From contig JAIUPH010000026.1 of the NCBI GenBank assembly GCA_020161065.1, positions 1-64,000 of the forward strand: a stretch of DNA of 64,000 nucleotides, read 5' to 3'. The notes below the pieces were generated by a model. It saw only the letters and a list, made by a program, of their open reading frames with translations, ran no database searches and was not told where the DNA came from. The position numbers were made by a program, and so were the translations under genes. The DNA comes from Pseudomonadota bacterium. Lineage in GTDB: Bacteria; Pseudomonadota; Gammaproteobacteria; Burkholderiales; Burkholderiaceae_C. Below are positions 53,967 to 62,590 of the stretch, in pieces (the stretch's first letter is position 1; the number at the start of each line of letters is the position of its first letter).

Positions 53967-54931
53967 TTGACGGCCTGGATCTTCGCCACCCAGGGCGCCA
54001 TCTCGGGGAACTCCTTGCCCATCGGCGCCAGCGCGTTGGCGAAGGCGGCGCGGTCGACGGCGATGAACTGCATGCCCTTGGCCGTCAGCCGGGCCTTGAT
54101 CTCGGCCTCGGTGCGCGCCATGCGCTCGGTGGCGGCGTGCATCGCGGCCTCGCCCTCGGCCTTCAGCAGCTTCTGCTGGTCTTCGGGCAGCCTCTTCAGG
54201 CGTGGCTCGTGGAAGATCCAGGTCATCGCGCCGGAGACGTGGCCGGTCTCGACCACGTACTTCTGCACCTCGTTGAACTTCATCGACTCGATCACTTCGA
54301 GCGGGTTCTCCTGCCCGTCGACCACGCCCTGCTGCAGCGAGGTGAAGAGTTCCGCCGCGCCCATCGGCACCGTGCTGGCGCCCAGCGTGTCCCAGGTCAG
54401 GCGGTAGATCTTGAGCGGCGGCACGCGCAGCTTCACGCTCTTCACGTCGGCCAGGTTGCGCACCGGCTTGTTGCTGCTCATCTGCCGCATGCCGCGGTAG
54501 CCGGCGCCGATGATGCGGAACGTGGTCTTCTTCGCGATCTCGTCGTACAGCTCGGCGCCCACCGGGCCGTCGTAGACCTTGCGGAAGTGGTCGAGGTCGC
54601 GGATCAGGTAGGGATAGGCCTCGACGCCGGCCACCACGTGGTAGCGGTCCAGCGTGCCCACGCTTTGCAGCACGATGTCGTTGGTGCCGATCTTCAGCCC
54701 TTCGATCGACGCCGGCCAGTCGCCGGTGCTGCCGTTGGGCGCGATCTGGATCTTCAGCTTGCCGCCGCTCTTGGCCTCCACCGCCTTGGCGTAGGCCTCG
54801 GCCGTCTCGTACCAGATGTTGCCGGGCGGGTAGATGTGGGCCATCTTCAGCACGGTCTGCGACCAGGCGGGGCCGGCCGCGATCAGCAGGCCGACGGACA
54901 TCAGCAGGGCGGGAAGCGGGGGTCGGGCCAT
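53963..54931 (-). CDS. dctP: TRAP transporter substrate-binding protein DctP (second system)
   Basis: The product has 322 residues with a signal peptide (LMSVGLLIAAGPAWSQ) and a DctP domain: LKMAHIYPPGNIWYETAEAY, YRGMRQMSSNKPVRNLADVK, KLRVPPLKIYRLTWDTLGAS and GAAELFTSLQQGVVDGQENP. GGAGA lies upstream of the ATG. It is the first gene of the six-gene operon and is divergent from the IclR regulator. Confidence 0.92.
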   Translation of the reverse strand: MARPPLPALLMSVGLLIAAGPAWSQTVLKMAHIYPPGNIWYETAEAYAKAVEAKSGGKLKIQIAPNGSTGDWPASIEGLKIGTNDIVLQSVGTLDRYHVVAGVEAYPYLIRDLDHFRKVYDGPVGAELYDEIAKKTTFRIIGAGYRGMRQMSSNKPVRNLADVKSVKLRVPPLKIYRLTWDTLGASTVPMGAAELFTSLQQGVVDGQENPLEVIESMKFNEVQKYVVETGHVSGAMTWIFHEPRLKRLPEDQQKLLKAEGEAAMHAATERMARTEAEIKARLTAKGMQFIAVDRAAFANALAPMGKEFPEMAPWVAKIQAVK

Positions 54932-54965
54932 CGGCGGGTCTCCTGGGGATGATCGTTAGACGGGC

Positions 54966-54979
54966 TCAACATGTGAACC
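54966..54979. promoter_or_regulatory. Operator-like motif, first copy (TCAACATGTGAACC)
   Basis: This 14-base string recurs at 55051-55064 with one substitution (TCAACATATGAACC). The copy here lies 35 bases upstream of the dctP start, in the divergent promoter region, and is a good candidate for an IclR-family binding site. Confidence 0.6.
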
Positions 54980-55050
54980 GGCGCTTGAAATGCTCGCACG
55001 GTCCACCGCAGAATCGGCCTGCTCCCGCTGCAAAATCGGCACGCAACGGA

Positions 55051-55064
55051 TCAACATATGAACC
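55051..55064. promoter_or_regulatory. Operator-like motif, second copy, overlapping the iclR start codon
   Basis: TCAACATATGAACC spans the ATG (55058-55060) of the IclR gene. Together with the copy at 54966-54979 it forms a direct repeat with an 85-base period, suggesting autorepression and control of the dctP operon. Confidence 0.55.
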
Positions 55065-55870
55065 ATCGTCCTGGGGTAAATGCCGATGTCGAGACCGCCG
55101 GCGCGCAGACGCTGCGCCGCGGCCTGGCGGTGCTGCGGCTGCTGACGCGCGTGGGCCCGGGCGGCCTGCGCATGGCCGAGATCGGCCGCCGGCTGGCGCT
55201 CAACAAGGCCACGGCGGTGCGGCTGACGCGCACGCTGGTCGACGAGAAGTTCCTCTTGCACGACCCCGGCACCCGCACCTACCGGCTGGGCCCGGAGGCC
55301 TTCGCCGTCGGCCTGGCGGCCGAGCCCAGCTACGCGCTGCAGCGCCTGGCGGCGCCGCGGCTGCGCGCACTGGCGCTGGAAAGCGGCGACTGGATCTACT
55401 TCTCGGTGCCGCACGGCTTCGAGGCCATCTGCCTGTCGCGCGACGAGGGCGACATCCCCATCCCGCCGGCGGCGCTGAAGGCCGGCGACCGCACGCCGCT
55501 GGGCATCGGCGGCGCCGGCGTGGCGCTGCTGGCGGCGCTGCCCGACGCCGAGGTCGACGCCGCGCTGGCGTGCAACGCCGAGGCCATCGAGCGCCAGTAC
55601 CCGCGCTGCGGCGTGGCCGTGATCCGCCGCCTGGTGAAGGAGACGCGCGAGCAGGGCTTCAGCGTGATCCCGGGGCTGATCGTGCGCGACTACTGGGCCC
55701 TGGGCGTGCCGCTGGTCAACGCCCAGGGCCGGCCCGAGGCCGGGCTGAGCCTCGTGGCGGCCGCGCCGCGCTTGCGCGTGGCCCGCCGCGCCGCGCTGGC
55801 CGAGCGGCTGATGCGCGTCAGCCGCGAGGTAATGGAAGCCGCCGCCGGCCACGGCGCCCCGGTGGCCTGA
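55058..55870 (+). CDS. IclR-family transcriptional regulator
   Basis: The product has 270 residues. HTH: TLRRGLAVLRLLTRVGPGGL, RMAEIGRRLALNKATAVRLT, RTLVDEKFLLHD. The effector domain shows AAPRLRALALESGDWIYFSV, RTPLGIGGAGVALLAALPDA and VIPGLIVRDYWALGVPLVNA. It is divergent from the dctPQM-SDR-E1 operon and likely represses it until the imported compound or a product binds. The start codon is inside one copy of the putative operator. Confidence 0.9.
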   Translation: MNHRPGVNADVETAGAQTLRRGLAVLRLLTRVGPGGLRMAEIGRRLALNKATAVRLTRTLVDEKFLLHDPGTRTYRLGPEAFAVGLAAEPSYALQRLAAPRLRALALESGDWIYFSVPHGFEAICLSRDEGDIPIPPAALKAGDRTPLGIGGAGVALLAALPDAEVDAALACNAEAIERQYPRCGVAVIRRLVKETREQGFSVIPGLIVRDYWALGVPLVNAQGRPEAGLSLVAAAPRLRVARRAALAERLMRVSREVMEAAAGHGAPVA

Positions 55871-55904
55871 AGCCGCCGGCGCCGAGCCGACGGACAATCG
55901 CGCG

Positions 55905-56723
55905 ATGCCGAACGCACCCCATCCCCTGGACGCCGCGCTCGCCCTGCAGCCGCTGGGCGCCGACCGCTGGCAAGGCCACACCCACCCCGACTGGGGCAAC
56001 ATGGTCGGGCCTTACGGCGGCATCACCGCGGCGCAGTTGCTGCAGGCCGCCTGCCTGGATCCGCGGCGCCTGGGCGAGCCGCTGGCGCTGACGGTCAACT
56101 ACGCCGCCGGCATTGCCGACGGGCCGTTCGAGATCACCGCCACGCCCAGCCGCAGCAACCGCACCACGCAGCACTGGACGCTGCAAATCCGCCAGGGCGA
56201 CCAAATCTGCACCACTGGCAGCGCGGTGTTCGCGGTGCGGCGGCCCACGTGGTCGGCGCCGGAGCTGGCGATGCCCGCGGTGCCGCCGGCCGAGCAAGTC
56301 GGCATCGAAACGCGGACGCCGCCGGTGGCCTGGCCGCGGCGCTACGAGTTCCGCTTCGTCGAAGGCGGCTGGCCCGACTACCGCAGCGCCCTGCCCGAGC
56401 AGCCCGATTCGCGCACCGTGCTGTGGGTGCGCGACCAGCCGCCGCGCCCGCTGGACGCGCCGGCGCTGGCCGCCGTCGCCGACGTGTTCTACCCGCGCGT
56501 GTTCCGCCGCCGCCAACGTTTCACGCCAGCCGGCACGGTGAGCATCACCACCTACTTCCACGCCGACGCCGCGGCGCTGGCGGCGCAGGGCACGCGGCCG
56601 CTGCTGGCGGTGGCGGTGGGGCGGCGCTTCACGCAGGGCTTCTTCGACCAGAGCGCCGAGCTGTGGAGCGACGACGGCCATCTGCTGGCCAGCAGCCACC
56701 AGATCGTCTACTTCAAGGAGTAG
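55905..56723 (+). CDS. Acyl-CoA thioesterase-like protein (TesB type, double hotdog)
   Basis: The product has 272 residues. Pattern of TesB-like double-hotdog enzymes: WGNMVGPYGGITAAQLLQAA, LALTVNYAAGIADGPFEITA, RTTQHWTLQIRQGDQICTTG, YEFRFVEGGWPDYRSALPEQ and RFTQGFFDQSAELWSDDGHL. It hydrolyses acyl-CoA thioesters of uncertain chain length. The gene follows the IclR gene by 34 bases on the same strand but shows no evident functional link. Confidence 0.85.
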   Translation: MPNAPHPLDAALALQPLGADRWQGHTHPDWGNMVGPYGGITAAQLLQAACLDPRRLGEPLALTVNYAAGIADGPFEITATPSRSNRTTQHWTLQIRQGDQICTTGSAVFAVRRPTWSAPELAMPAVPPAEQVGIETRTPPVAWPRRYEFRFVEGGWPDYRSALPEQPDSRTVLWVRDQPPRPLDAPALAAVADVFYPRVFRRRQRFTPAGTVSITTYFHADAAALAAQGTRPLLAVAVGRRFTQGFFDQSAELWSDDGHLLASSHQIVYFKE

Positions 56724-56730
56724 CCGCGCC

Positions 56731-57084
56731 ATGTGGGAGCCTGCCTGGCGGCGCGGCGGCCGCGAACCCGACTACCGCTTCACGCTGGCCAACGAGCGCA
56801 CATTCCTGGCCTGGATCCGCACCGGCCTGGCGCTGATGGCCGCCGGGCTGCTGCTGGCGCAGTTTGCCAACCACACGCGCATGCCGCGGCTGGCGGTGGG
56901 CGCGGGCACCGGGCTGGTGGCCTTTGCCGCGGCGCTGGCCTGGATCGCCTACCGCCGCTGGCGCGCCAACGAGATCGCGATGCGCCACGAAGCGCCGCTG
57001 CCCGCCGGCCGCGTGCTGCCCTGGACCGCCGCGGTGCTGGCGGCGCTGGCCGTGTGCATGGTCACGCTGGCGCTGCATGGCTGA
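56731..57084 (+). CDS. DUF202 family membrane protein (YidH-like)
   Basis: The product has 117 residues with three membrane segments. The DUF202 signature is DYRFTLANERTFLAWIRTGL, followed by MAAGLLLAQF and a Arg-rich loop AYRRWRANEIAMRHEAPLP. It starts seven bases after the thioesterase stop. Function unknown; the family occurs as adjacent pairs such as YidG/YidH in E. coli. Confidence 0.88.
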   Translation: MWEPAWRRGGREPDYRFTLANERTFLAWIRTGLALMAAGLLLAQFANHTRMPRLAVGAGTGLVAFAAALAWIAYRRWRANEIAMRHEAPLPAGRVLPWTAAVLAALAVCMVTLALHG

Positions 57085-57430
57085 GCCGCTGCCGGTCATC
57101 GCCGCCACGCGCCCGCGCGACCCCGGCCTGCAGCCCGAGCGCACGGTGCTGGCCTGGGTGCGCACCGCCGCGGCGATGATGGTCTGCGGCGTCGTCGCGC
57201 TGCGCGAGGCGCTGGTCGAGGAGCAGCTCTTCCTGGCCCTGGTCGGCCTGACGATGCTGCTGGGCGCCGCCACCGTGATGGCGCTGACCCGCGTGCGGCA
57301 CCGGCGGCTGATCGACGGCAACGGCGCGCGCAGCGTCGACCCGATGCTGGCGATCAAGCCGCTGGTGGTGTCGGCGGCGCTGGCGATCAGCGGCGTGGTC
57401 GCCGCGCTGGGCCTGTTGCTGGGGCGCTGA
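57077..57430 (+). CDS. DUF202 family membrane protein (YidG-like)
   Basis: The product has 117 residues with three membrane segments and the signature GLQPERTVLAWVRTAAAMMV. Its ATG (57077) lies inside the last codons of the first DUF202 gene (8-base overlap), so the pair is translationally coupled, matching the YidH/YidG arrangement. The function is unknown. Confidence 0.85.
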   Translation: MAEPLPVIAATRPRDPGLQPERTVLAWVRTAAAMMVCGVVALREALVEEQLFLALVGLTMLLGAATVMALTRVRHRRLIDGNGARSVDPMLAIKPLVVSAALAISGVVAALGLLLGR

Positions 57431-57443
57431 CGGCGCGGCGCCG

Positions 57444-58706
57444 TCAGCCGGGGTGGGGCACCGCCTCGCCCAGCGTCAAGGCCAGGCGGTCGTCGCCGGC
57501 CGCGGCGGCGGCGGCGTGCACCGCGTCGAGGATCTCCAGCTCGCTGCAGCCGGCGGCGCGCAAGGCTTCGATGCGGCCCGCGGCCACCCGCGGCTGCACC
57601 GCGGCGAGGTCGACCGCCAGGTCGACCAGCGCGCGCCGGCGCGGCGGCAGCGGCAGGTTGACGCCTTGCGCGAACAGCATGCCCATCACCTCGGCATCGC
57701 GCGTCATGCGGCTGACGATGCGGCCCAGCATCGACGCGCCGAAGGTGCAGCCGTCCTGCCGCGCGACGGCGGCGGCGACCAGCGCGCGTTCCGACCACGG
57801 CAGGCCGCCGGCGGCGCGCGAGGCCTCGGCCAGCAGCCGCGACTGCGGTGCGCGCAGCGACGGCGTGTGCAGCATCGTCAGCTCGAAGCTCGATCGGCGC
57901 GAGGCCGGCGACCACTGCGCCAGCAAGCCCTGTTGCGCCGGCGTGGCCTGCGCCGGATCGACCGGCGGCAACCAGGGCCGCCAGGCCAGGCCGTCCATCG
58001 TGAAGCGGCCGCGCAAGGCGCGCGCCGGCGCGGCCGGGTGGTGGCCGGGCAGCAGGCCGGCCGCCGCGCCAGGGCTCGCGATGGATGGCGCGGCGCCGCG
58101 CTCGCCGGCGGCGGCGATGGCGCGCACGCCGGCCACCACGCGCGCCAGCACGGCCATCACCGCCGCGCCCTGCGCCAGCCCGACGATGGCCGCCGGCCCG
58201 AAGTCCAGCCGCGCCATCGCTTCGAGCTGGCGCGCCGTGCCGGCGGCCGGCTGCAGCGTGATGCGGTCGACGAACATCAGCAGCGTCGTCAGCCGCGCAT
58301 TCAGCGCGGTCAGCGTGTCGGCTTCGGAAGCCGGCATCGCGCGCGCCAGCTCGGCCGCGCCGGCGCCGGCCTTCAGCGCCTGCGCGCGACAGGCGGCGAC
58401 CAGCGGCGCGTCTTCCAGCAGCGCGGCCACGCGCAGCGCCACCAGGCTGCGCTCGTGCGCGACGCGCGAGCGGCCCTCCGGCGCCAGCCACAGCGCGTCG
58501 AAAGCCGATTGCGCCGCGGCGCGCAAGGCCGGGCGCTGGTGCCGCAGCAGGGCCACCGGGTGCGCGGGCGGCAGGCCGGCGCAGTGGTCGAGCGTGTCGC
58601 CGGCGGCGGGGTCGGCGGGGGTGGCGTGGGTGGCGTTGGCGGCGTGAGCGGCGGCCGGGGGCTTGGGGTTCACGGGCGGGGCGCGCGGGTCCACGAAGGC
58701 CGCCAT
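57444..58706 (-). CDS. CMD/AhpD-like protein with two carboxymuconolactone-decarboxylase-type domains
   Basis: The product has 420 residues from the ATG at 58706. Two similar halves: an N-terminal CMD-like part (PVALLRHQRPALRAAAQSAF, RVAHERSLVALRVAALLED) and a C-terminal part with SSFELTMLHTPSLRAPQSRL, LPWSERALVAAAVARQDGCT, DAEVMGMLFAQG. Peroxidase-type members need a CxxC; here only GCTFGAS (one cysteine) remains, so classical AhpD activity is doubtful. The frame is open upstream to 58811, but those residues (LDFKPIPRRLN) belong to an ssuA remnant and are excluded. No ribosome binding site is evident. Confidence 0.75.
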   Translation of the reverse strand: MAAFVDPRAPPVNPKPPAAAHAANATHATPADPAAGDTLDHCAGLPPAHPVALLRHQRPALRAAAQSAFDALWLAPEGRSRVAHERSLVALRVAALLEDAPLVAACRAQALKAGAGAAELARAMPASEADTLTALNARLTTLLMFVDRITLQPAAGTARQLEAMARLDFGPAAIVGLAQGAAVMAVLARVVAGVRAIAAAGERGAAPSIASPGAAAGLLPGHHPAAPARALRGRFTMDGLAWRPWLPPVDPAQATPAQQGLLAQWSPASRRSSFELTMLHTPSLRAPQSRLLAEASRAAGGLPWSERALVAAAVARQDGCTFGASMLGRIVSRMTRDAEVMGMLFAQGVNLPLPPRRRALVDLAVDLAAVQPRVAAGRIEALRAAGCSELEILDAVHAAAAAAGDDRLALTLGEAVPHPG

Positions 58707-58754
58707 TGTGCGCGCGGCGCCGGCGCGCGCGCTGCCCGCCATCAAGCGATGGTC

Positions 58755-59012
58755 GACCGGCGCCGCGTGCCGCAGGTTCAGCCGCCGCGGGATCGGCTTG
58801 AAATCGAGCATGGTGTCGGCGATCGCCCGCTGCTCGGCCAGGAGGTCGTCCGTGACGGCGGTGGTGCCGAAGGCGTTGCGCCCGGACAGCGCTCAGCGAT
58901 CGCGCGGTCCAGGCCCGGCACGCGACGCAGCTCGGTGGCTTCAACTGCCGTGTTAGCCGAGGCCCAGCGGTCGACGGCGTCGATCTCCTCGAGCGCGATC
59001 GTCAGCACGTTG
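58755..59012 (-). pseudogene. ssuA: Remnant of ssuA (alkanesulfonate-binding protein), C-terminal part, frameshifted
   Basis: The minus strand first reads [20 protein letters not shown] and GLDRAIAER in one frame, then, about base 58895, continues in another as [40 protein letters not shown]. This order matches the C-terminus of SsuA-type binding proteins (a helix with DRWAxxN, then LAEQQxIADTFHxLxLIPKxI). The N-terminal part and signal peptide are missing. It is a decayed fragment and not a functional gene. Its final residues merge into the 5' end of the CMD-like frame. Confidence 0.6.
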
Positions 59013-59029
59013 CCATCTGCAGCCGCGGC

Positions 59030-59265
59030 GCGCTGGCCGGGCTGGCCGGGCTGGCCCTCAGCGGCGGCCCGGGGCTGCTGGCCGGGCTGTTGACCGGCAG
59101 CCGCCGCGCCGCCGAGACACGACTGAACACCAGCCTGCTGACGCTGCGTCATCAGCCCCGCACTGGCACTGAGCCCGCTGGTCATCCTGTGGTTCGGCAT
59201 CGACGAGAGCGCCAAGCTGTTCCTGGTCGCGCCCGGCGTCCTCTTCCCGATCCATCTCTGCCCGG
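59030..59265 (+). pseudogene. ssuC: Remnant of ssuC (alkanesulfonate permease), frameshifted
   Basis: The plus strand reads [24 protein letters not shown] in one frame; after about 59145 the frame shifts and continues [20 protein letters not shown] and [13 protein letters not shown]. These match the central part of SsuC-type permeases (GLSRRAERxLDTSLQMLR followed by [21 protein letters not shown]). Start, EAA loop end and the C-terminus are absent. It leads directly into the ssuB remnant. Confidence 0.65.
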
Positions 59266-59470
59266 GGCGTTGCCGTTGGTGCACGCGCCGCGCCAACTGC
59301 TGCTGGACGAGCCGCAGGATGCGCTGGACGCGCCGACGCACGTCGAGATGCAGCAGTTGATCGAGAACCCGTGGCTGCAGCAGCGCTGCAACGTGCTGCG
59401 GGTCACCCACGATGTGGCCGGCGGCGATCGAGCAGCGGGTGCTGCAGCGGGCGCTTGGGCGGGGCGCGAA
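59266..59470 (+). pseudogene. ssuB: Remnant of ssuB (alkanesulfonate ABC ATPase), internal fragment
   Basis: The frame reads [40 protein letters not shown] and [17 protein letters not shown]. This covers Walker B (LLLDEP), the D-loop (ALD) and the H-loop (VTHDV) of an SsuB/TauB-type ATPase. Walker A and the LSGGQ signature are missing. It is directly joined to the ssuC remnant, so a deletion removed at least the end of ssuC and the first half of ssuB. Confidence 0.7.
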
Positions 59471-59514
59471 CCAAGCCGGCGTGCCGATCGGCATTGGCGG
59501 CTTCATCGGCCGCC

Positions 59515-60876
59515 TCATGCGAAGCGGTCCCGGCGCTTGCGCACCTGCCACGCCGCAATCGCGTACAAGGCCGCCGCCGCTGCGAACGTCGACACCGTGA
59601 CGGCGGCCACTCCCATGCCGAGGTTGGACGGCCCCTCCGGAAGCAGCTTGGCGACCCCGGCCACCAGCGTCGGCGCGGCGGCGCTGGCCAGGTTCGTCAT
59701 GGCATGGGCCACGCCGGTACCCATGCCCCGCCGGCCCGCAGGCATCAGCGCCTGGATGGCGACGTAGGCCACCGTCATCGCCATCACCGACAGCACGCCG
59801 CTGACGAGCAGGCAGCCCACCAGCCAACGTGCATCGGTGCTGGCGAAGGCGGCGAGCATGGGTGCGCAGATCGCGCTGGCCAGGCTACAGGTCACCAGGC
59901 TGGCCACGATGCCATGGCGGGCATGCAAGCGATCGTCGAGCACACCGGCGAGCACCGGGCCTGCGATGCCCGCCACCGTCGCGATGACGCCGAAGGTGAA
60001 CCCGGTCTGCCGGGTGTCGAACCCGTACTGTCGCTTCAGGACCGTCGGAAGCCAGCCGAGGTTGGCGGTGTCGGCAAGCGCCAGCAGTGCTGCGCCACCG
60101 ATCAAGGTCGCGCTCAGCAGCACGGGAAAGGCGGCTGGCTCCGGCGTCGACACGGCCGACAGGGAGTCGGGAGCCGTCGTCGAGCCCTCGCCAGGCGCCG
60201 GCCTGACATCGTTCAGCGAGGCAACCCAGGGCAGCGGCAGCAGGTTCGCGGCGGCCAGCAGCAGCATCGCGGCGCGCCAGGGTTCCAGCGTCCCGATCAG
60301 CGGCAGCCAAGCCAGCGCGCCGGACTCTGCCGCATGGTGCGCCAGCCCTCCCAGCGAGGCACTGATCGCCGGGCCGACGTTGAGCACCACGAACAGCCCG
60401 CCGATCGCCTTGGCGCGGCGGTGCGGCGGGAATGCGTCGCTGACCCACGTCATCGCCAGCGGGAACTTCGTGCCGGCTGCTGCCGCGACCACCATGCGCG
60501 CCAATGCCAGTTGCTCATAGCTGGTGGCCAGCGCGGTCCAGATGGCGCCGGCGGTCCAGACCATCATGGCCACCAGCATGAGCCGGCGGCGCGAGCAGCG
60601 ATCCGCCAGCCAGCCCCCGGCGACACTCATCAAGGTCGAAGGAACGGCGAAGAAGGCGCCGAGCAGCAGGCTGAATTGCAGGTCGTCGAGCCCGAAGGAC
60701 CGACTCACCGGATCGGCGACCTGCGCGAACGGCAGGATGACGATGTTCAGCGTGATGCTGACGGCGATCATCGCCAGCAGCACCGACATCGCGTCCGAGA
60801 GCCGGAACGAACGGGTCTCGACCGCAGGCGCTGCAACGCCCGAGCGCATCGTGCCGGTGGTCGGCTCTCTTTGCAT
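59515..60876 (-). CDS. MFS transporter (anion:cation symporter-like)
   Basis: The product has 453 residues with 12 membrane segments. ATG at 60876. Features: [52 protein letters not shown] (the A-motif), [20 protein letters not shown] and [20 protein letters not shown]. It resembles carboxylate/sugar-acid MFS permeases. It lies two bases after the stop of the epimerase-like gene and is the last gene of the TonB-receptor operon, so it is a candidate for inner-membrane uptake of the compound taken in by the receptor. Confidence 0.85.
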   Translation of the reverse strand: MQREPTTGTMRSGVAAPAVETRSFRLSDAMSVLLAMIAVSITLNIVILPFAQVADPVSRSFGLDDLQFSLLLGAFFAVPSTLMSVAGGWLADRCSRRRLMLVAMMVWTAGAIWTALATSYEQLALARMVVAAAAGTKFPLAMTWVSDAFPPHRRAKAIGGLFVVLNVGPAISASLGGLAHHAAESGALAWLPLIGTLEPWRAAMLLLAAANLLPLPWVASLNDVRPAPGEGSTTAPDSLSAVSTPEPAAFPVLLSATLIGGAALLALADTANLGWLPTVLKRQYGFDTRQTGFTFGVIATVAGIAGPVLAGVLDDRLHARHGIVASLVTCSLASAICAPMLAAFASTDARWLVGCLLVSGVLSVMAMTVAYVAIQALMPAGRRGMGTGVAHAMTNLASAAAPTLVAGVAKLLPEGPSNLGMGVAAVTVSTFAAAAALYAIAAWQVRKRRDRFA

Positions 60877-60878
60877 CG

Positions 60879-61895
60879 TCAGCCCCACAAGGCGGGGTCG
60901 GGCGGCTGCAGCTGCCATTGCTCGATGCGCATGGCGGGCTCCCGGTCCTCGACGAGGAACCCGAGCTCCAAGTCCACGAGCTCGAGCCCCTGCGCCAGCA
61001 AGGAGGCGGGCGCCACGGCCAGCGAACTGCCGCTCATCATGCCGACCATCACGGCCAGCCCGCAACGCTCGGCCAGCTGGCGCAGGGCCAGCGCCTCGGT
61101 CAGGCCGCCCGTCTTGTCCAGCTTGATGTTGATGCACTGGAAGCGGCCCTTCACGTCCGGCAGGCTGTTGCGATCCAGGCAGCTCTCGTCGGCGCAAAAC
61201 ATGACATCGCCAGGCGGTGGCGGCATCTCGGCATTCAGGGCCGGGTCGAGCGGCTGCTCGATGACCCGCACGCCGAGGCGCTGGCACAGCGGCAGCATCG
61301 AGACCAGCGTGGCGGGCGTCCAGCCGGCATTCGCATCGAGCAGCAGCGAGCTCCCTCGCGCCACCGATGCCACCGCCTCGATGCGCTCGGCGTCCAGGCC
61401 GTCGGCACGGCCGACCTTCAGCTTGAGCCAGCGGGCCGTGCGGTGCGCCTGGGCGGCTGATGCCATCGCCTGCGGCGTGTCGATGCCCAGAGTCGGCATC
61501 ACCGGCAGCGGCGCCCACTCCATGGCGGCCAGTTCGCTGGCGCGGACGCCACGAGCCTTGGCCTCCCAATCCCACAGCGCGCAGTCGATGGCGTTGCGCA
61601 GCGCCGACCGGGGCAGCAGGTCCAGCAGGCGCGTCCTCGTGATGCCGGCCGACCACTCGGGCACGATGCGAACACCGGGCACGAGTCCGGTGTCGGCGAT
61701 GAGCTGTCGGGCGCCTGCCTCATCCCACTCATGCGGTTCGCACTCACCGCGCCCGGTCGGCCCCCGGTCGCCGGCGACGGTGACCGTTGCGGTCAGGCTG
61801 TCGTGGAACGTCCGGCGCGAGATCGTGAAGGGCTCGCGCAGCGGCAGACGCTGCAGATCGACCGTGAGGGCGCAGCGGCCAGGGCCCGGCGTCAA
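60879..61895 (-). CDS. Enolase-superfamily dipeptide epimerase-like protein
   Basis: The product has 338 residues from a TTG at 61895 overlapping the isochorismatase stop (TTGA). MLE-subgroup features: REPFTISRRTFHDSLTATVT, lysine pair RWLKLKVGRADG (KxK), metal ligands SLLLDANAGWTP, RVIEQPLDP and MFCADESCLDR, and the second lysine in CINIKLDKTGGLTEALAL. These match L-Ala-D/L-Glu (dipeptide) epimerases. Context with an amidase-like hydrolase and a TonB receptor suggests a peptide or amino-acid derivative as substrate; this is inference. Confidence 0.85.
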   Translation of the reverse strand: MTPGPGRCALTVDLQRLPLREPFTISRRTFHDSLTATVTVAGDRGPTGRGECEPHEWDEAGARQLIADTGLVPGVRIVPEWSAGITRTRLLDLLPRSALRNAIDCALWDWEAKARGVRASELAAMEWAPLPVMPTLGIDTPQAMASAAQAHRTARWLKLKVGRADGLDAERIEAVASVARGSSLLLDANAGWTPATLVSMLPLCQRLGVRVIEQPLDPALNAEMPPPPGDVMFCADESCLDRNSLPDVKGRFQCINIKLDKTGGLTEALALRQLAERCGLAVMVGMMSGSSLAVAPASLLAQGLELVDLELGFLVEDREPAMRIEQWQLQPPDPALWG

Positions 61896-62581
61896 GGCGT
61901 GGCCCTCGCGGCGGAGGCGAACCCCAGCGCCTCGGCCAGTCGCAGCGAGTCGCTCACCCAGCCGAAGTTGTGGTTCTCGCTGTAGATCACCCGCAGCGTC
62001 GCTTCATGGTCGGCGGGGTCGTAGGCCGCGCACGCGTCCTGCAGCAGCACGCAGGCATAGCCGTGGTCCACCGCCGACCGCAGCGTCGAAGCCACACAGC
62101 ATTGCGTCGTGAGACCGGCCAGCAGCAGGGTGTCGATGCCGCGGACCCGGAGCACCGTGTCCAGCCTCGTCTGGTGGAAGGCACTGAAGCCGGCCTTGTC
62201 GATCACTGGCTCGCGCACGACGGGGCGCAGCGCGGGGATGATCTCGGTCCCGGCCTCGCCCTTGATCAGGAAGCGGCCGAGCGGGCCGGGCGAGCCGATC
62301 GCCGTGTCGTACCGGCGGCGGAACTGGTTCAGGTCGGACAGGTCCGGTGCGTAGCACTCCCGGGTGAAGAACACGAACAGGCCGGCATCGCGCGCCGCCG
62401 CCAGCGCACGCTGTGCGGCGAGCAGGGCGGCGGCGAGCGGGCCCACGTCGGTCCCGGCCCGGGCGGCACGCCCTTCGGGCAGCACGAAATCCACCTGGAA
62501 GTCGATGCACGCCAGCGCGGTGCGGGCGGGATCGAGGTCGATGGAGCGACCTCGCTCGCAGGACAAGGTGATGCGTGACAA
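61892..62581 (-). CDS. Isochorismatase-like cysteine hydrolase
   Basis: The product has 229 residues from a TTG at 62581 with GAGGA upstream. The catalytic triad of the family is complete: Asp in ALACIDFQVDFV, Lys in PVIDKAGFSAFHQTRLD and Cys in LLLAGLTTQCCVASTLRSA. Such enzymes hydrolyse amides or ureas (nicotinamidase, N-carbamoyl amino acid hydrolases, biuret-like substrates) or isochorismate. Its gene lies ten bases after the TonB-receptor stop and overlaps the epimerase gene, so all belong to one operon. N-carbamoyl- or amide-type substrate is likely, not shown. Confidence 0.87.
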   Translation of the reverse strand: MSRITLSCERGRSIDLDPARTALACIDFQVDFVLPEGRAARAGTDVGPLAAALLAAQRALAAARDAGLFVFFTRECYAPDLSDLNQFRRRYDTAIGSPGPLGRFLIKGEAGTEIIPALRPVVREPVIDKAGFSAFHQTRLDTVLRVRGIDTLLLAGLTTQCCVASTLRSAVDHGYACVLLQDACAAYDPADHEATLRVIYSENHNFGWVSDSLRLAEALGFASAARATP

Positions 62582-62590
62582 CTCGGGTCC

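Noticed and set aside
58707-58811. Longer start (58811) for the CMD-like gene
   Set aside because: The extra residues (LDFKPIPRRLN...) match the end of SsuA, so they are a pseudogene tail read in the same frame.
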